Notes under the pieces: generated by a model | What the model saw: the letters and a program-made list of their open reading frames with translations, nothing else | What the model was told of the DNA's origin: nothing | Databases searched by the model: none | Program-made: the position numbers and the translations under genes | In this document: positions 1 through 6,211 of the stretch, piece after piece | Position numbering within the stretch: the stretch's first letter is position 1 | Layout of the letters: each line of letters starts with the position of its first letter | Assembly (NCBI GenBank): GCA_027366195.1 | Contig: DAHXKW010000013.1 | Coordinates: forward strand, 1-8,752 | Direction of reading: 5' to 3' | DNA length: 8,752 bases | DNA from: Alphaproteobacteria bacterium | Lineage (GTDB): Bacteria; Pseudomonadota; Alphaproteobacteria; G02398745; G023898745

Positions 1-873
1 AAATGCACAAATCCCAATTTCAATCGATTCCCCATTAGGCGCAACCCCCTTATAGTCCAAACAGACAGGCTTATCCTCCTGAATAGACCGATCAATAGCT
101 TCTTGGAAAACAGATGGCGCAGAAGGTGGTAGTGATAAAGGTTGATCTATACCTTTTAAAATAATGGCGTACTTATTATTAGGCGATTCGTTTTGAACAA
201 CCTCTTGGCTCATATTCTTTGTACGCGTCATTTCATATGACTGAACCTTTTTTTCAACTTCTTCTATGGTTTTACACTTGCGGAAACTATCATATTCTTC
301 CTCTTTACTAAACACTTTTTCGGCTATAGGAATTTGAATAAGAATAGCAGACCCTACCTGCATATTTTTAACATGTGCTTCCAAGGTTTTTCTGATTCTT
401 TCTTTGACAGAATCAGCCGGGTTCTGCACTGGTGGATACATTTTTATACAGTAATTCACCATAAACAAATAAGCCTTTAAAATCTCATTAATAATATGAT
501 CCACTTTCTCTTTTGACATGCTAGTTTTAGTATCTTCTATGCAATGCGAACTAAGATCTTGGATTTGCGTCTGATGCTGCAGGTGTTCTCTAAAACCTGA
601 TAGCATACTATTAATTTGCATAACCGTATCTTTTTGCTGCTCACAAAATTCTAGCAAAGCAAAAATTTTTAAAATATTGTTGCTATCAAATAAACGACAA
701 AATGTTTTAAAAGAATCTAAAGGATATATTCTTTCCAGGTACACTAGAACTTGAGCATATTCGTCCCGTTCTTTATTCGTACGTATTGACCTCAGCTTAT
801 CAGGGGTGACAAAAAACGCTGCTGTATATAGTTTGTTAGTAGCAACAGCTGCAAGACAAAAAAGAAACAGCAT
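1..873 (-). CDS. Unrecognised protein with hydrophobic N-terminus, 3' end cut by window edge
   Basis: An uninterrupted frame reads from ATG at 873 down to base 1 (291 codons) with no stop inside the window, so the C-terminus is missing. A TAA lies in frame two codons upstream of the ATG, which makes this ATG the natural start; no Shine-Dalgarno sequence is visible. The N-terminus (MLFLFCLAAVATNKLYTAAF) is strongly hydrophobic and resembles a signal peptide or membrane anchor, although it lacks the usual early lysine or arginine. The remainder is hydrophilic, probably mostly helical and rich in Lys, Glu and Gln, with several cysteines (for example in FCEQQ and YCIKMYP). I do not recognise a family. 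It lies 56 bp downstream of rnpA on the same strand, where many bacteria carry yidD/yidC, and it resembles neither. An exported or surface protein is a reasonable inference, not a demonstrated role. Confidence 0.7.
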   Translation of the reverse strand, partial: MLFLFCLAAVATNKLYTAAFFVTPDKLRSIRTNKERDEYAQVLVYLERIYPLDSFKTFCRLFDSNNILKIFALLEFCEQQKDTVMQINSMLSGFREHLQHQTQIQDLSSHCIEDTKTSMSKEKVDHIINEILKAYLFMVNYCIKMYPPVQNPADSVKERIRKTLEAHVKNMQVGSAILIQIPIAEKVFSKEEEYDSFRKCKTIEEVEKKVQSYEMTRTKNMSQEVVQNESPNNKYAIILKGIDQPLSLPPSAPSVFQEAIDRSIQEDKPVCLDYKGVAPNGESIEIGICAF

Positions 874-929
874 AAATTAAATAAGAAAGAGCTTCACACA
901 TAGTAATTATATAACGAACTACCATTAAA

Positions 930-1313
930 TTATAGTTTCTTTGAGATAGAAGAAATAGCTGACTGAAAATCTTTCTCTAATTCTGCATATTTAACTGCAT
1001 TAACAGTTTTATGCGCAATAATAATCATATGTCCTTGAAACTTCGGTTTTGATTTATAGATTAGATGACGCAAACGACGCTTCGCATAATTTCGGTCATG
1101 TGCTTTTTTGAAATTTTTTTTGGTCGCTTTAATTGCGAAACCTAAATCACTTTCTGGTTTATTAAGAAAGCGTATCGAAAAATGCTCAGTTTTTTTGAAT
1201 TTTCCAAAACGTAGTAGTTCCTGAAATTGATAAGCTTTGTTAAGTCGAAAATATTTAGGCTGAGAGGCGTACTCTTCCTTTTGCACGCCTACGGGTAATA
1301 ATTTTTCTTCCAT
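930..1313 (-). CDS. rnpA: Ribonuclease P protein component
   Basis: This is the small protein subunit of RNase P, which helps the catalytic RNA trim 5' leaders from precursor tRNAs. The family pattern is clear: an N-terminal RLNKAYQFQELLRFGKF block (canonical RLKKxxDFxxVxxxG), the central GFAIKATKK strand, and the RNA-binding signature RNYAKRRLRHL (canonical RNxxKRxxRE). From the ATG at 1313 the protein has 127 residues, close to the family norm. That ATG lies inside rpmH in another frame, giving a 59-nt overlap, and has a weak GGAA-type ribosome site about 7 nt upstream. A GTG at 1286 (118 aa, 32-nt overlap) is the main alternative. A TTG at 1361 is open too but would add a long extension read from rpmH. 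No usable start lies after the rpmH stop and before the conserved core, so some overlap is required. It is probably co-transcribed and translationally coupled with rpmH. Confidence 0.9.
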   Translation of the reverse strand: MEEKLLPVGVQKEEYASQPKYFRLNKAYQFQELLRFGKFKKTEHFSIRFLNKPESDLGFAIKATKKNFKKAHDRNYAKRRLRHLIYKSKPKFQGHMIIIAHKTVNAVKYAELEKDFQSAISSISKKL

Positions 1314-1389
1314 TAGCCGTTTCCATGCGTGAGCGGAAACCGTGACGACGCTTGCGAACAAGCCTGCTTGGTTGGTAAGTGCGTTTCAT
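1255..1389 (-). CDS. rpmH: Large ribosomal subunit protein bL34
   Basis: This 44-residue, highly basic protein of the 50S subunit begins MKRTYQPSRLVRKRRHGF and ends RAKGRVRLSA, an almost textbook bL34 of the usual length. Small substitutions occur in the middle (RSRMETANGRKIITRRR, where most relatives read RARMATKGGRKVLAARR). It is followed by rnpA on the same strand, the ancient rpmH-rnpA pair, but the two overlap here instead of being separated by a spacer. A sigma70-like promoter sits about 17 bp upstream, leaving a very short leader with no evident Shine-Dalgarno sequence. The identification rests on the full-length match and is secure. Confidence 0.95.
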   Translation of the reverse strand: MKRTYQPSRLVRKRRHGFRSRMETANGRKIITRRRAKGRVRLSA

Positions 1390-1405
1390 ACATACAATCA
1401 ATCAT

Positions 1406-1434
1406 ATTATCATCTAGGTATCATTATTCTTCAA
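1406..1434 (-). promoter_or_regulatory. Predicted sigma70-type promoter for rpmH-rnpA
   Basis: Read on the minus strand, TTGAAG (1434-1429) is followed after exactly 17 nt by GATAAT (1411-1406). These match the TTGACA and TATAAT consensus at four and five of six positions. The start of transcription would fall near 1399, about 10 nt before the rpmH ATG. It lies in the 98-bp gap between divergent rpmH and pheS. No comparably good promoter facing pheS is seen in this gap. Confidence 0.55.
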
Positions 1435-1487
1435 AATCCCCGGGATGTCTAGTACACTTGGAATAATAAGAGATCCATAAAGCTTCT

Positions 1488-2480
1488 ATGAATACACAAG
1501 ACATTTTATCAGCTGCTTCACTAGAAGAATTGGAGAAGCTTCGTCTTCATTATTTAGGAAAATCCGGCGTCATAACTGAAAAGATGAAAGCTTTCGGAAG
1601 TCTATCCATAGAAGAAAAAAAAATCCAAGGCGCACTTTTAAACACACAAAAAGAGACTATTCAACAAGCCATTCAACAACGCAAACAATTTCTTGAATTG
1701 CAAAAAATGAATGAGGAACTTGAATCCCAGTGGAAAGATATTACTTTACCAACAAGATGTTCTGACACAGGATCTCGTCACCCTATTTCAAAAACAATTG
1801 AGCTTATCAAAGATTATTTTACAACCCAAGGTTTCATTTTAAAGGATGGACCTGAAATAGAAGACGAATTTCATAATTTTGATGCTTTAAATATTCCAGC
1901 CCATCATCCAGCACGCCAAAGTCACGATACTTTTTTTTTGAAAGATTCTACTTTATTGATGCGCACCCATACTTCTAATGCACAAATCCGTACAATGGAA
2001 AAAGAGAAGCCACCTTACCGTATTTTATCAGTTGGAAGAGTCTATAGATCCGATGCTCCAGATGCGACACATTCTCCTGTGTTTCATCAATACGAAGGAT
2101 TGGTCATTGAAAAAGGAATTCATATGGGGCATTTAAAAGGTTGTTTAGCTGATTTTTTTCGGTACGTTTTTAACATACCCAATTTGCCAATTCGATTCCG
2201 CCCTAGCTTTTTCCCATTCACAGAACCTTCTGCAGAAATGGACATTCAATTCAACAAAAAAACGGGGGAGATTGGAAAAGGTTCAGATTGGCTAGAAATG
2301 GGGGGGTGTGGAATGGTTCACCCCAATGTCATTAAAAATTGCGGCTTAGATCCACATGAACACAGTGGTTTCGCATTTGGATTTGGTGTGGAACGCTTAG
2401 CTATGATTCGTTTTGGCATCGCTGATTTGCGAGGCTTTTTTACAAATGACACGCATTTTTTATCACATTATAATAGCTAA
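1488..2480 (+). CDS. pheS: Phenylalanine--tRNA ligase alpha subunit
   Basis: PheS is the catalytic subunit of the class II (alpha-beta)2 enzyme that attaches phenylalanine to tRNA-Phe in the cytoplasm. Residues 1-85 form the charged helical tRNA-binding arm. The catalytic domain then shows HHPARQSHDTFFL (139-151), MRTHTSNAQIR (158-168), motif 2 in VGRVYRSDAPDATHSPVFHQ (182-201), the phenylalanine-pocket strand FRPSFFPFTEPSAEMDI (237-253), WLEMGGCGMVHP (268-279) and motif 3 in FGFGVERLAMIRFGI (297-311). At 330 residues it is complete and slightly compact. The ATG at 1488 gives the normal N-terminus; only a weak purine run precedes it. The partner gene pheT, which usually follows directly, is absent: the next gene is rplU, 63 bp downstream. 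The coding sequence carries a 9-T run and a 7-G run without losing frame. Confidence 0.97.
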   Translation: MNTQDILSAASLEELEKLRLHYLGKSGVITEKMKAFGSLSIEEKKIQGALLNTQKETIQQAIQQRKQFLELQKMNEELESQWKDITLPTRCSDTGSRHPISKTIELIKDYFTTQGFILKDGPEIEDEFHNFDALNIPAHHPARQSHDTFFLKDSTLLMRTHTSNAQIRTMEKEKPPYRILSVGRVYRSDAPDATHSPVFHQYEGLVIEKGIHMGHLKGCLADFFRYVFNIPNLPIRFRPSFFPFTEPSAEMDIQFNKKTGEIGKGSDWLEMGGCGMVHPNVIKNCGLDPHEHSGFAFGFGVERLAMIRFGIADLRGFFTNDTHFLSHYNS

Positions 2481-2483
2481 AGA

Positions 2484-2513
2484 TTGACAAATTCAGCATT
2501 GAAATAGCAGAAT
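2484..2513 (+). promoter_or_regulatory. Predicted promoter for rplU-rpmA
   Basis: A perfect TTGACA (2484-2489) lies 3 bp after the pheS stop and is followed, after 18 nt, by CAGAAT (2508-2513), a four-of-six match to TATAAT. Transcription would begin near 2520, about 24 nt before the rplU ATG. This would let the two ribosomal protein genes be expressed independently of pheS. The -35 box is strong and the -10 box only moderate. Confidence 0.5.
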
Positions 2514-2543
2514 AAGGGTATTCAATACGCAACAATACAAAGA

Positions 2544-2855
2544 ATGGAAGCTGTCATTAAAACTGGTGGGAAGCAATATCGCGTTTCCCCAGGATCCGTT
2601 TTGAAAGTAGAAAAACTTGATATCGAAAATGGCAAAAGTTTTTCTATTAATGATGTGATTATGACAATAGATGGGAAAAAGATATCGGTAGGAACGCCAC
2701 TTGTAAAAGGCGCTTCTGTTACGGCAACTGTCGTTGAACAGACACGTGGACCGAAGCTTATAATCTTCAAGAAAAAGCGTCGTAAAAATTACGTTCGCAA
2801 AACGGGACACAGGCAAGATTTGTCCGTTATTAAAATTGATGAAATCAAAGGATAG
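2544..2855 (+). CDS. rplU: Large ribosomal subunit protein bL21
   Basis: bL21 binds 23S rRNA in the 50S subunit. The 103-residue length and sequence are typical: the N-terminus MEAVIKTGGKQYRV (most relatives start MYAVI), the internal VGTPLVKGASVTATVVEQ segment, and the basic RNA-binding loop FKKKRRKNYVRKTGHRQ near the C-terminus. It is followed 10 bp later by rpmA, the conserved rplU-rpmA pair, and the rplU stop codon overlaps the Shine-Dalgarno sequence of rpmA, so the two are very probably translated together. Its own ribosome site is weak. Two open frames on the opposite strand here are shadows of this gene. Confidence 0.97.
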   Translation: MEAVIKTGGKQYRVSPGSVLKVEKLDIENGKSFSINDVIMTIDGKKISVGTPLVKGASVTATVVEQTRGPKLIIFKKKRRKNYVRKTGHRQDLSVIKIDEIKG

Positions 2856-2858
2856 AGG
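2854..2858 (+). promoter_or_regulatory. Shine-Dalgarno site of rpmA
   Basis: AGAGG lies 7 nt before the rpmA ATG at 2866 and overlaps the TAG stop of rplU (2853-2855). A ribosome finishing rplU would be placed directly on the rpmA start, which suggests translational coupling. Confidence 0.6.
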
Positions 2859-2865
2859 TTAAACA

Positions 2866-3114
2866 ATGGCAACCAAAAAAGCGGGCGGTAGCTCGAAAAA
2901 TGGAAGAGATTCTGAATCAAAGCGACTAGGGGTAAAACGATATGGCGGTCAGACCGTAATCGCGGGAAATATCATCATACGTCAAAGAGGTACACAATTT
3001 TTCCCAGGAAAGAACGTAGGAATGGGTGTGGATCATACCTTATTTGCAACAGCACCAGGTAGGGTTGAATTTTCGACAGGCTTCAAAAACCGTAAGTTCG
3101 TCAGCGTTATTTAA
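2866..3114 (+). CDS. rpmA: Large ribosomal subunit protein bL27
   Basis: bL27 is a 50S protein whose flexible N-terminus reaches towards the peptidyl transferase centre. The 82-residue sequence is canonical: MATKKAGGSSKNGRDSESKR at the start, then LGVKRYGGQ, the RQRGTQFFPGKNVGMGVDHT block and a C-terminal strand ending RKFVSVI. The start has a good AGAGG ribosome site. There is no extra N-terminal peptide of the kind cleaved in Firmicutes. It closes the rplU-rpmA pair; the obgE gene often found next is replaced by an unknown membrane protein gene 8 bp downstream. Confidence 0.97.
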   Translation: MATKKAGGSSKNGRDSESKRLGVKRYGGQTVIAGNIIIRQRGTQFFPGKNVGMGVDHTLFATAPGRVEFSTGFKNRKFVSVI

Positions 3115-3122
3115 CTAACCAT

Positions 3123-3843
3123 ATGTTTTTTGGACTGCTATTATTAATTCAGCCTGATTCCAGCTTTCCTGCCAGTGCACGACCGCGAACCTTGGGATAC
3201 GCAGGTGCTACTACAACATTACCGGATGAACCTGTCGCAGGCACGTTGGTACCACAAATAGGTCCCACCAATCAAAGTGTGACCGTTCCTCCCATCCATC
3301 CTTATGCTTCCCGTTATCCTTCTGTCAACCGTTCCTCGTTTTTATTCTCTTTGGCTGCCCTTATTTGCTATACATTAAACACCCCCCCGATGACTAGTTT
3401 AGGAAAATTAGACTTCTTCGTATTTACAGCAACTTTCATACCTACTTGTTTTGTTGTTTTCTATCGCCTTCTAAATTGCTATACATCTCCCCCCCCCAAG
3501 AGAACAAGTAATAACTCAAGGAAGCCTGAAAATTACATCCGGGCAAGAAGGTGTACGTTTGGAAAAGAAGCGAGAAGACATAGAAAATCTACATATACAA
3601 TATTTCGATTTAGGAAAGACAGAAAGACTTGCTTGGTTTGCCGCCTCTATACTTCACCTTCTTGCTCACTCTTACCTTTTTGGAAATAGGATTATAAATC
3701 TACCAAGTTTTGTCTGTGGATCTATCTCCGCCATATATAACGTATACTTAAATTTGTTTCATATATGGCACATGAGAAAAACTGCACGCATATCCTGGTG
3801 GGATAATCGGCAGCAACCGGTAACAAATCGACCAACTTCTTAA
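3123..3843 (+). pseudogene. Unrecognised four-helix membrane protein, frame broken at a nine-C tract
   Basis: Two abutting frames together look like one gene. The first opens at ATG 3123, 8 bp after the rpmA stop, with a hydrophobic start (MFFGLLLLIQ), a Pro/Thr-rich stretch (about 11-70) and two probable membrane helices (about 71-86 and 96-119). At C9 (3489-3497) the sensible reading moves forward by one base. The original frame runs on to a stop at 3689 as basic, non-protein-like sequence. The shifted frame gives a charged linker (about 126-168, with EKKREDIENL) and two further probable helices (about 169-187 and 194-215), ending at TAA 3843. With eight C the product would be 239 residues. 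The downstream part alone has an ATG at 3559 (94 aa). No Shine-Dalgarno sequence is evident at 3123. The break could be a pseudogene mutation, a phase-variable switch, programmed slippage or a sequencing error. I recognise no family and infer only an inner-membrane location. Confidence 0.55.
3489..3497 (+). repeat. Nine-base poly-C tract at the frame break
   Basis: Nine consecutive C interrupt the membrane protein gene; eight would restore one continuous frame. Such a run stands out in AT-rich sequence. A second run of seven C lies about 100 bp upstream (3382-3388) in the same gene. Runs of this length are known substrates for slipped-strand mispairing. Confidence 0.85.
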
Positions 3844-3861
3844 TTAACATTTTCCCTGAAA

Positions 3862-4866
3862 CTAAATTACGATGTACTGCACATCTGCATAATTGAGCGG
3901 TTCTGTTGCTGTCATAAAAGTCTGCACCGTAGGCATTGCGCTTAATTCATCCAATAATACTTTTTGATTCTCTTTGTCCAGGTGAGAAAAAACTTCATCA
4001 ATCAAAAACAACACATTATGGATTTGACTATACTGTTTTACGATTCCCAATAGTATTGCAAACAACGCTACACATTGTTGTCCATTAGAGCATAAATGGA
4101 CGGGCATATCATATCTATACCCAACCAGATCGCTTTTGTGTGGACCTACTTTTGATCCACCCCTTAGTTGGTCATAAGTTCTGTTCTTACATAACTCTGA
4201 CACCATATCCTCAGGACGCTCATCAATCATAGTAAATCTATGGTTGGAAAAATAAACAAGCCGTTGTATCCATTCGTTCAGCATATCTAAGAATGCATTT
4301 CTTTTTGTGTAAATTTGCTCTCCAAAACTAGCTATTTTTATTTCTAAACTATCCAACCAATTCGCATCTGGTTTTGGCATCTTAAGGATCTGATTCCTTT
4401 CTTGAATAAGGCGCGTATATTGATTATAAATTTCCTGAAACTCATGATCAGTAAGAACAATAAGCTTGTGCAAAAAATTCCTTCTTTCAGAAGGAGATCC
4501 TGCAAACAACCTATCATTTTCTGGAGCAACCCAAAAAATATGCACAAAATCTAATAACTGTTTTTGAAGAACAATTTTATGATGTAATCTTAAAGTCTTT
4601 TGATTTTCTCTACACTCTATAGAGGCGGTGCTACCAGATAAATCATAAAATACAGTCCAATCCTGAAATTTGCCATCTTTATATTGCCCAAACTCTTCTA
4701 TTTCGCAAGAGCGAATACCTTTTGGCAAGTTAAGTAACGATATGGCCTCTAACACATTCGTTTTCCCAGAACCATTAGGACCACATAAAAAAACAAAACG
4801 TTTATCAAATTGCCATTGCATATAGCTGTGATTTCTGTAATTTTGAAGAATCAGGCGCGTTAACAT
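3862..4866 (-). CDS. recF: DNA replication and repair protein RecF
   Basis: RecF is an SMC-like ATPase that, with RecO and RecR, loads RecA onto SSB-coated single-stranded gaps. From ATG 4866 the protein has 334 residues, short for a family usually near 360-380. It starts MLTRLILQNYRNHSY, the expected RecF N-terminus; an upstream TTG (4884) would add six residues that do not fit. Visible motifs are Walker A GPNGSGKTN (29-37), the RecF block WVAPENDRLFAGSPSERRNF, the GPHKSDL loop, the ABC signature CSNGQQ (259-264) and Walker B VLFLIDE (285-291) with the D-loop FSHLD. All catalytic motifs appear intact. The gene is not next to dnaA or dnaN here; it diverges from recO with 6 bp between start codons. 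A GATAAT hexamer inside recO (4911-4906, minus strand) could be its -10 box, but the -35 is poor. Confidence 0.93.
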   Translation of the reverse strand: MLTRLILQNYRNHSYMQWQFDKRFVFLCGPNGSGKTNVLEAISLLNLPKGIRSCEIEEFGQYKDGKFQDWTVFYDLSGSTASIECRENQKTLRLHHKIVLQKQLLDFVHIFWVAPENDRLFAGSPSERRNFLHKLIVLTDHEFQEIYNQYTRLIQERNQILKMPKPDANWLDSLEIKIASFGEQIYTKRNAFLDMLNEWIQRLVYFSNHRFTMIDERPEDMVSELCKNRTYDQLRGGSKVGPHKSDLVGYRYDMPVHLCSNGQQCVALFAILLGIVKQYSQIHNVLFLIDEVFSHLDKENQKVLLDELSAMPTVQTFMTATEPLNYADVQYIVI

Positions 4867-4872
4867 CGTACA

Positions 4873-5373
4873 GTGCGTTTTCAAGATTATGGAGTCATCC
4901 TTCGTATTATCTCATTTGAAGAGACAAAATTCATTATTACTGTGCTAACGCGAGAAAACGGTATATATCCAGGTTTAACAGATACAACATCTTCAGTTTG
5001 GACACATATATATGGAGAATGGTCTAGTCGTACACAAACTCTTGGTTATTGGTCCTGGGAAGAAGCTTATACTAAAAATGTTTCTGATTATAAAACTTTA
5101 TTAAGCATTCAAACAGTCTGCAGTTTGTTATCGCAAATCTTACCAGAAAGACATCCATACCCAGCCCTATATGACGCTTTAGCTAACTATTTTGATATAG
5201 CTCAATTCCCAGATCTATTATTTTCTATATTAGAAGAAACTGGCTATGGTTTCACAGGCAACATGCCCGATAAAACCGAACAAAGAGTCTCTCTCGCATT
5301 CGAATTATTATCAAAACATTTTGGGTTTAAACCGCCACATCTTTTGGTCGGTTACGAATGCAAACGCGCTTAA
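4873..5373 (+). CDS. recO: Short DNA repair protein RecO
   Basis: RecO binds single-stranded DNA and SSB and works with RecF and RecR in RecA loading. The start is GTG 4873, giving MRFQDYGVILRIISFEETKF and TVLTRENGIYPGL, the usual RecO N-terminal OB-fold pattern (about 1-72). The helical domain follows with the recognisable LLSQILPERHPYPALYDAL (85-103) and FSILEETGYGF (117-127). The protein then jumps almost directly to a short helical end and stops at 166 residues, whereas alphaproteobacterial RecO is commonly about 240. The missing stretch is the cysteine-containing region after the GFGL segment. There is no sign of a frameshift in the part seen, so this looks like a trimmed but possibly working version. 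Its 3' end overlaps corC by 47 bp tail to tail. No Shine-Dalgarno is visible, and any promoter must lie inside recF. Confidence 0.85.
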   Translation: MRFQDYGVILRIISFEETKFIITVLTRENGIYPGLTDTTSSVWTHIYGEWSSRTQTLGYWSWEEAYTKNVSDYKTLLSIQTVCSLLSQILPERHPYPALYDALANYFDIAQFPDLLFSILEETGYGFTGNMPDKTEQRVSLAFELLSKHFGFKPPHLLVGYECKRA

Positions 5374-6211
5374 TTCGTCGAGGACTGGCATCTAATATAA
5401 GATACTCTCGCCCATCAGGATGCGTAATGAGCTCTCCCGGGGATGGCAATCTTCCAATGTAGGCACAAATATATCCAGCAATTGTGTTAATCTCTATGTC
5501 ATCACGTTTTATAAAGTGTAAATGTTGGTTCTCTAACTCTTCCAATTCATCAAGCTCAACGTGCCCATCCACTTCAAGCTCTCCATTTTCATTGACTGTA
5601 ATTCGTCCTGGAGGTAATAATTGCTCTTCTGCTTCTTTCATATTACCAATCATTTCTTCTATAAGATCATCAAAAGTAACGATACCTTCTGTACCGCCGT
5701 GATCATCTAATGCAAGAACCATTTTTTCACCGGTCTGTTGCATTTTAATTAGCAAATCAAGAATACTCATGCGAGGCGATATACCGTCTAGTTCATGCGC
5801 TAATGAGCGCAGATTTTTTTTATTGTTTCTAAGACAATCTAAAAGCGTTGTACAACCAACAACTTTATCCAAATGACCATCAAACACTATCAAACGATTA
5901 ACTTGGTTCTTCACCATAAGACCCATCGCATTTTCAACTGACTCTTTTTGATCTATACCAATAATTCTAGCGCGCGGAATCATAATCTTATTAATAAATG
6001 TTTCCTTAAGGCTCAGGATATTCATTAGAAGAGTTCTTTCCTCTGTATCCACAGCTTTTTCTGGATCCTGCTCATCTTGTTCGATCAACTCATAAATCGT
6101 CTCTCGAATGGTTCCACCGGGATCCTTTTTAGTCAACCAAAACCAAATTAATAAAAACAACCTAAGTAATTGAAATACAATCGGTTTAAGTATAGTGAAA
6201 AATTTATTCAT
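5327..6211 (-). CDS. corC: CorC/HlyC family CBS-domain protein (YbeX-like)
   Basis: This 294-residue protein has the layout of the CorC/YbeX family: a CBS pair at about 75-195 (MIPRARIIGIDQKESV in the first, LDDHGGTEGIVTFDDLIEE in the second, both typical) followed by the C-terminal CorC_HlyC domain (about 205-285, with GHVELDELEE and TIAGYICAYIGRLPSPGE). The family has been linked to magnesium/cobalt efflux and, through its conserved link to ybeY, to ribosome maintenance; the exact role is unsettled. Residues 3-26 form an unusually hydrophobic segment that could anchor the protein in the inner membrane, but there is no full DUF21 transmembrane domain. The start ATG at 6211 overlaps the end of ybeY by 8 bp, indicating translational coupling. 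The 3' end overlaps recO by 47 bp on the other strand. Confidence 0.92.
   Translation of the reverse strand: MNKFFTILKPIVFQLLRLFLLIWFWLTKKDPGGTIRETIYELIEQDEQDPEKAVDTEERTLLMNILSLKETFINKIMIPRARIIGIDQKESVENAMGLMVKNQVNRLIVFDGHLDKVVGCTTLLDCLRNNKKNLRSLAHELDGISPRMSILDLLIKMQQTGEKMVLALDDHGGTEGIVTFDDLIEEMIGNMKEAEEQLLPPGRITVNENGELEVDGHVELDELEELENQHLHFIKRDDIEINTIAGYICAYIGRLPSPGELITHPDGREYLILDASPRRIKRVCIRNRPKDVAV

Noticed and set aside
1314..1361. Longer rnpA starting at TTG 1361
   Set aside because: The added residues are just rpmH read in another frame and make RnpA longer than the family norm.
2493..2816. Open frames of 107 and 82 codons on the minus strand over rplU
   Set aside because: They lie antisense to a clearly recognisable bL21 gene and show no protein-like pattern of their own.
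4344..4547. 67-codon minus-strand frame within recF
   Set aside because: It is an out-of-frame shadow inside the conserved RecF coding region.
4867..4884. Upstream TTG start for recF adding six residues
   Set aside because: RecF proteins begin at the equivalent of MLTRL; the extension would also overlap the recO start and has no ribosome site.
5484..5702. 72-codon plus-strand frame over corC
   Set aside because: The low-complexity Ser-rich product is antisense to the CorC domain and is a shadow frame.
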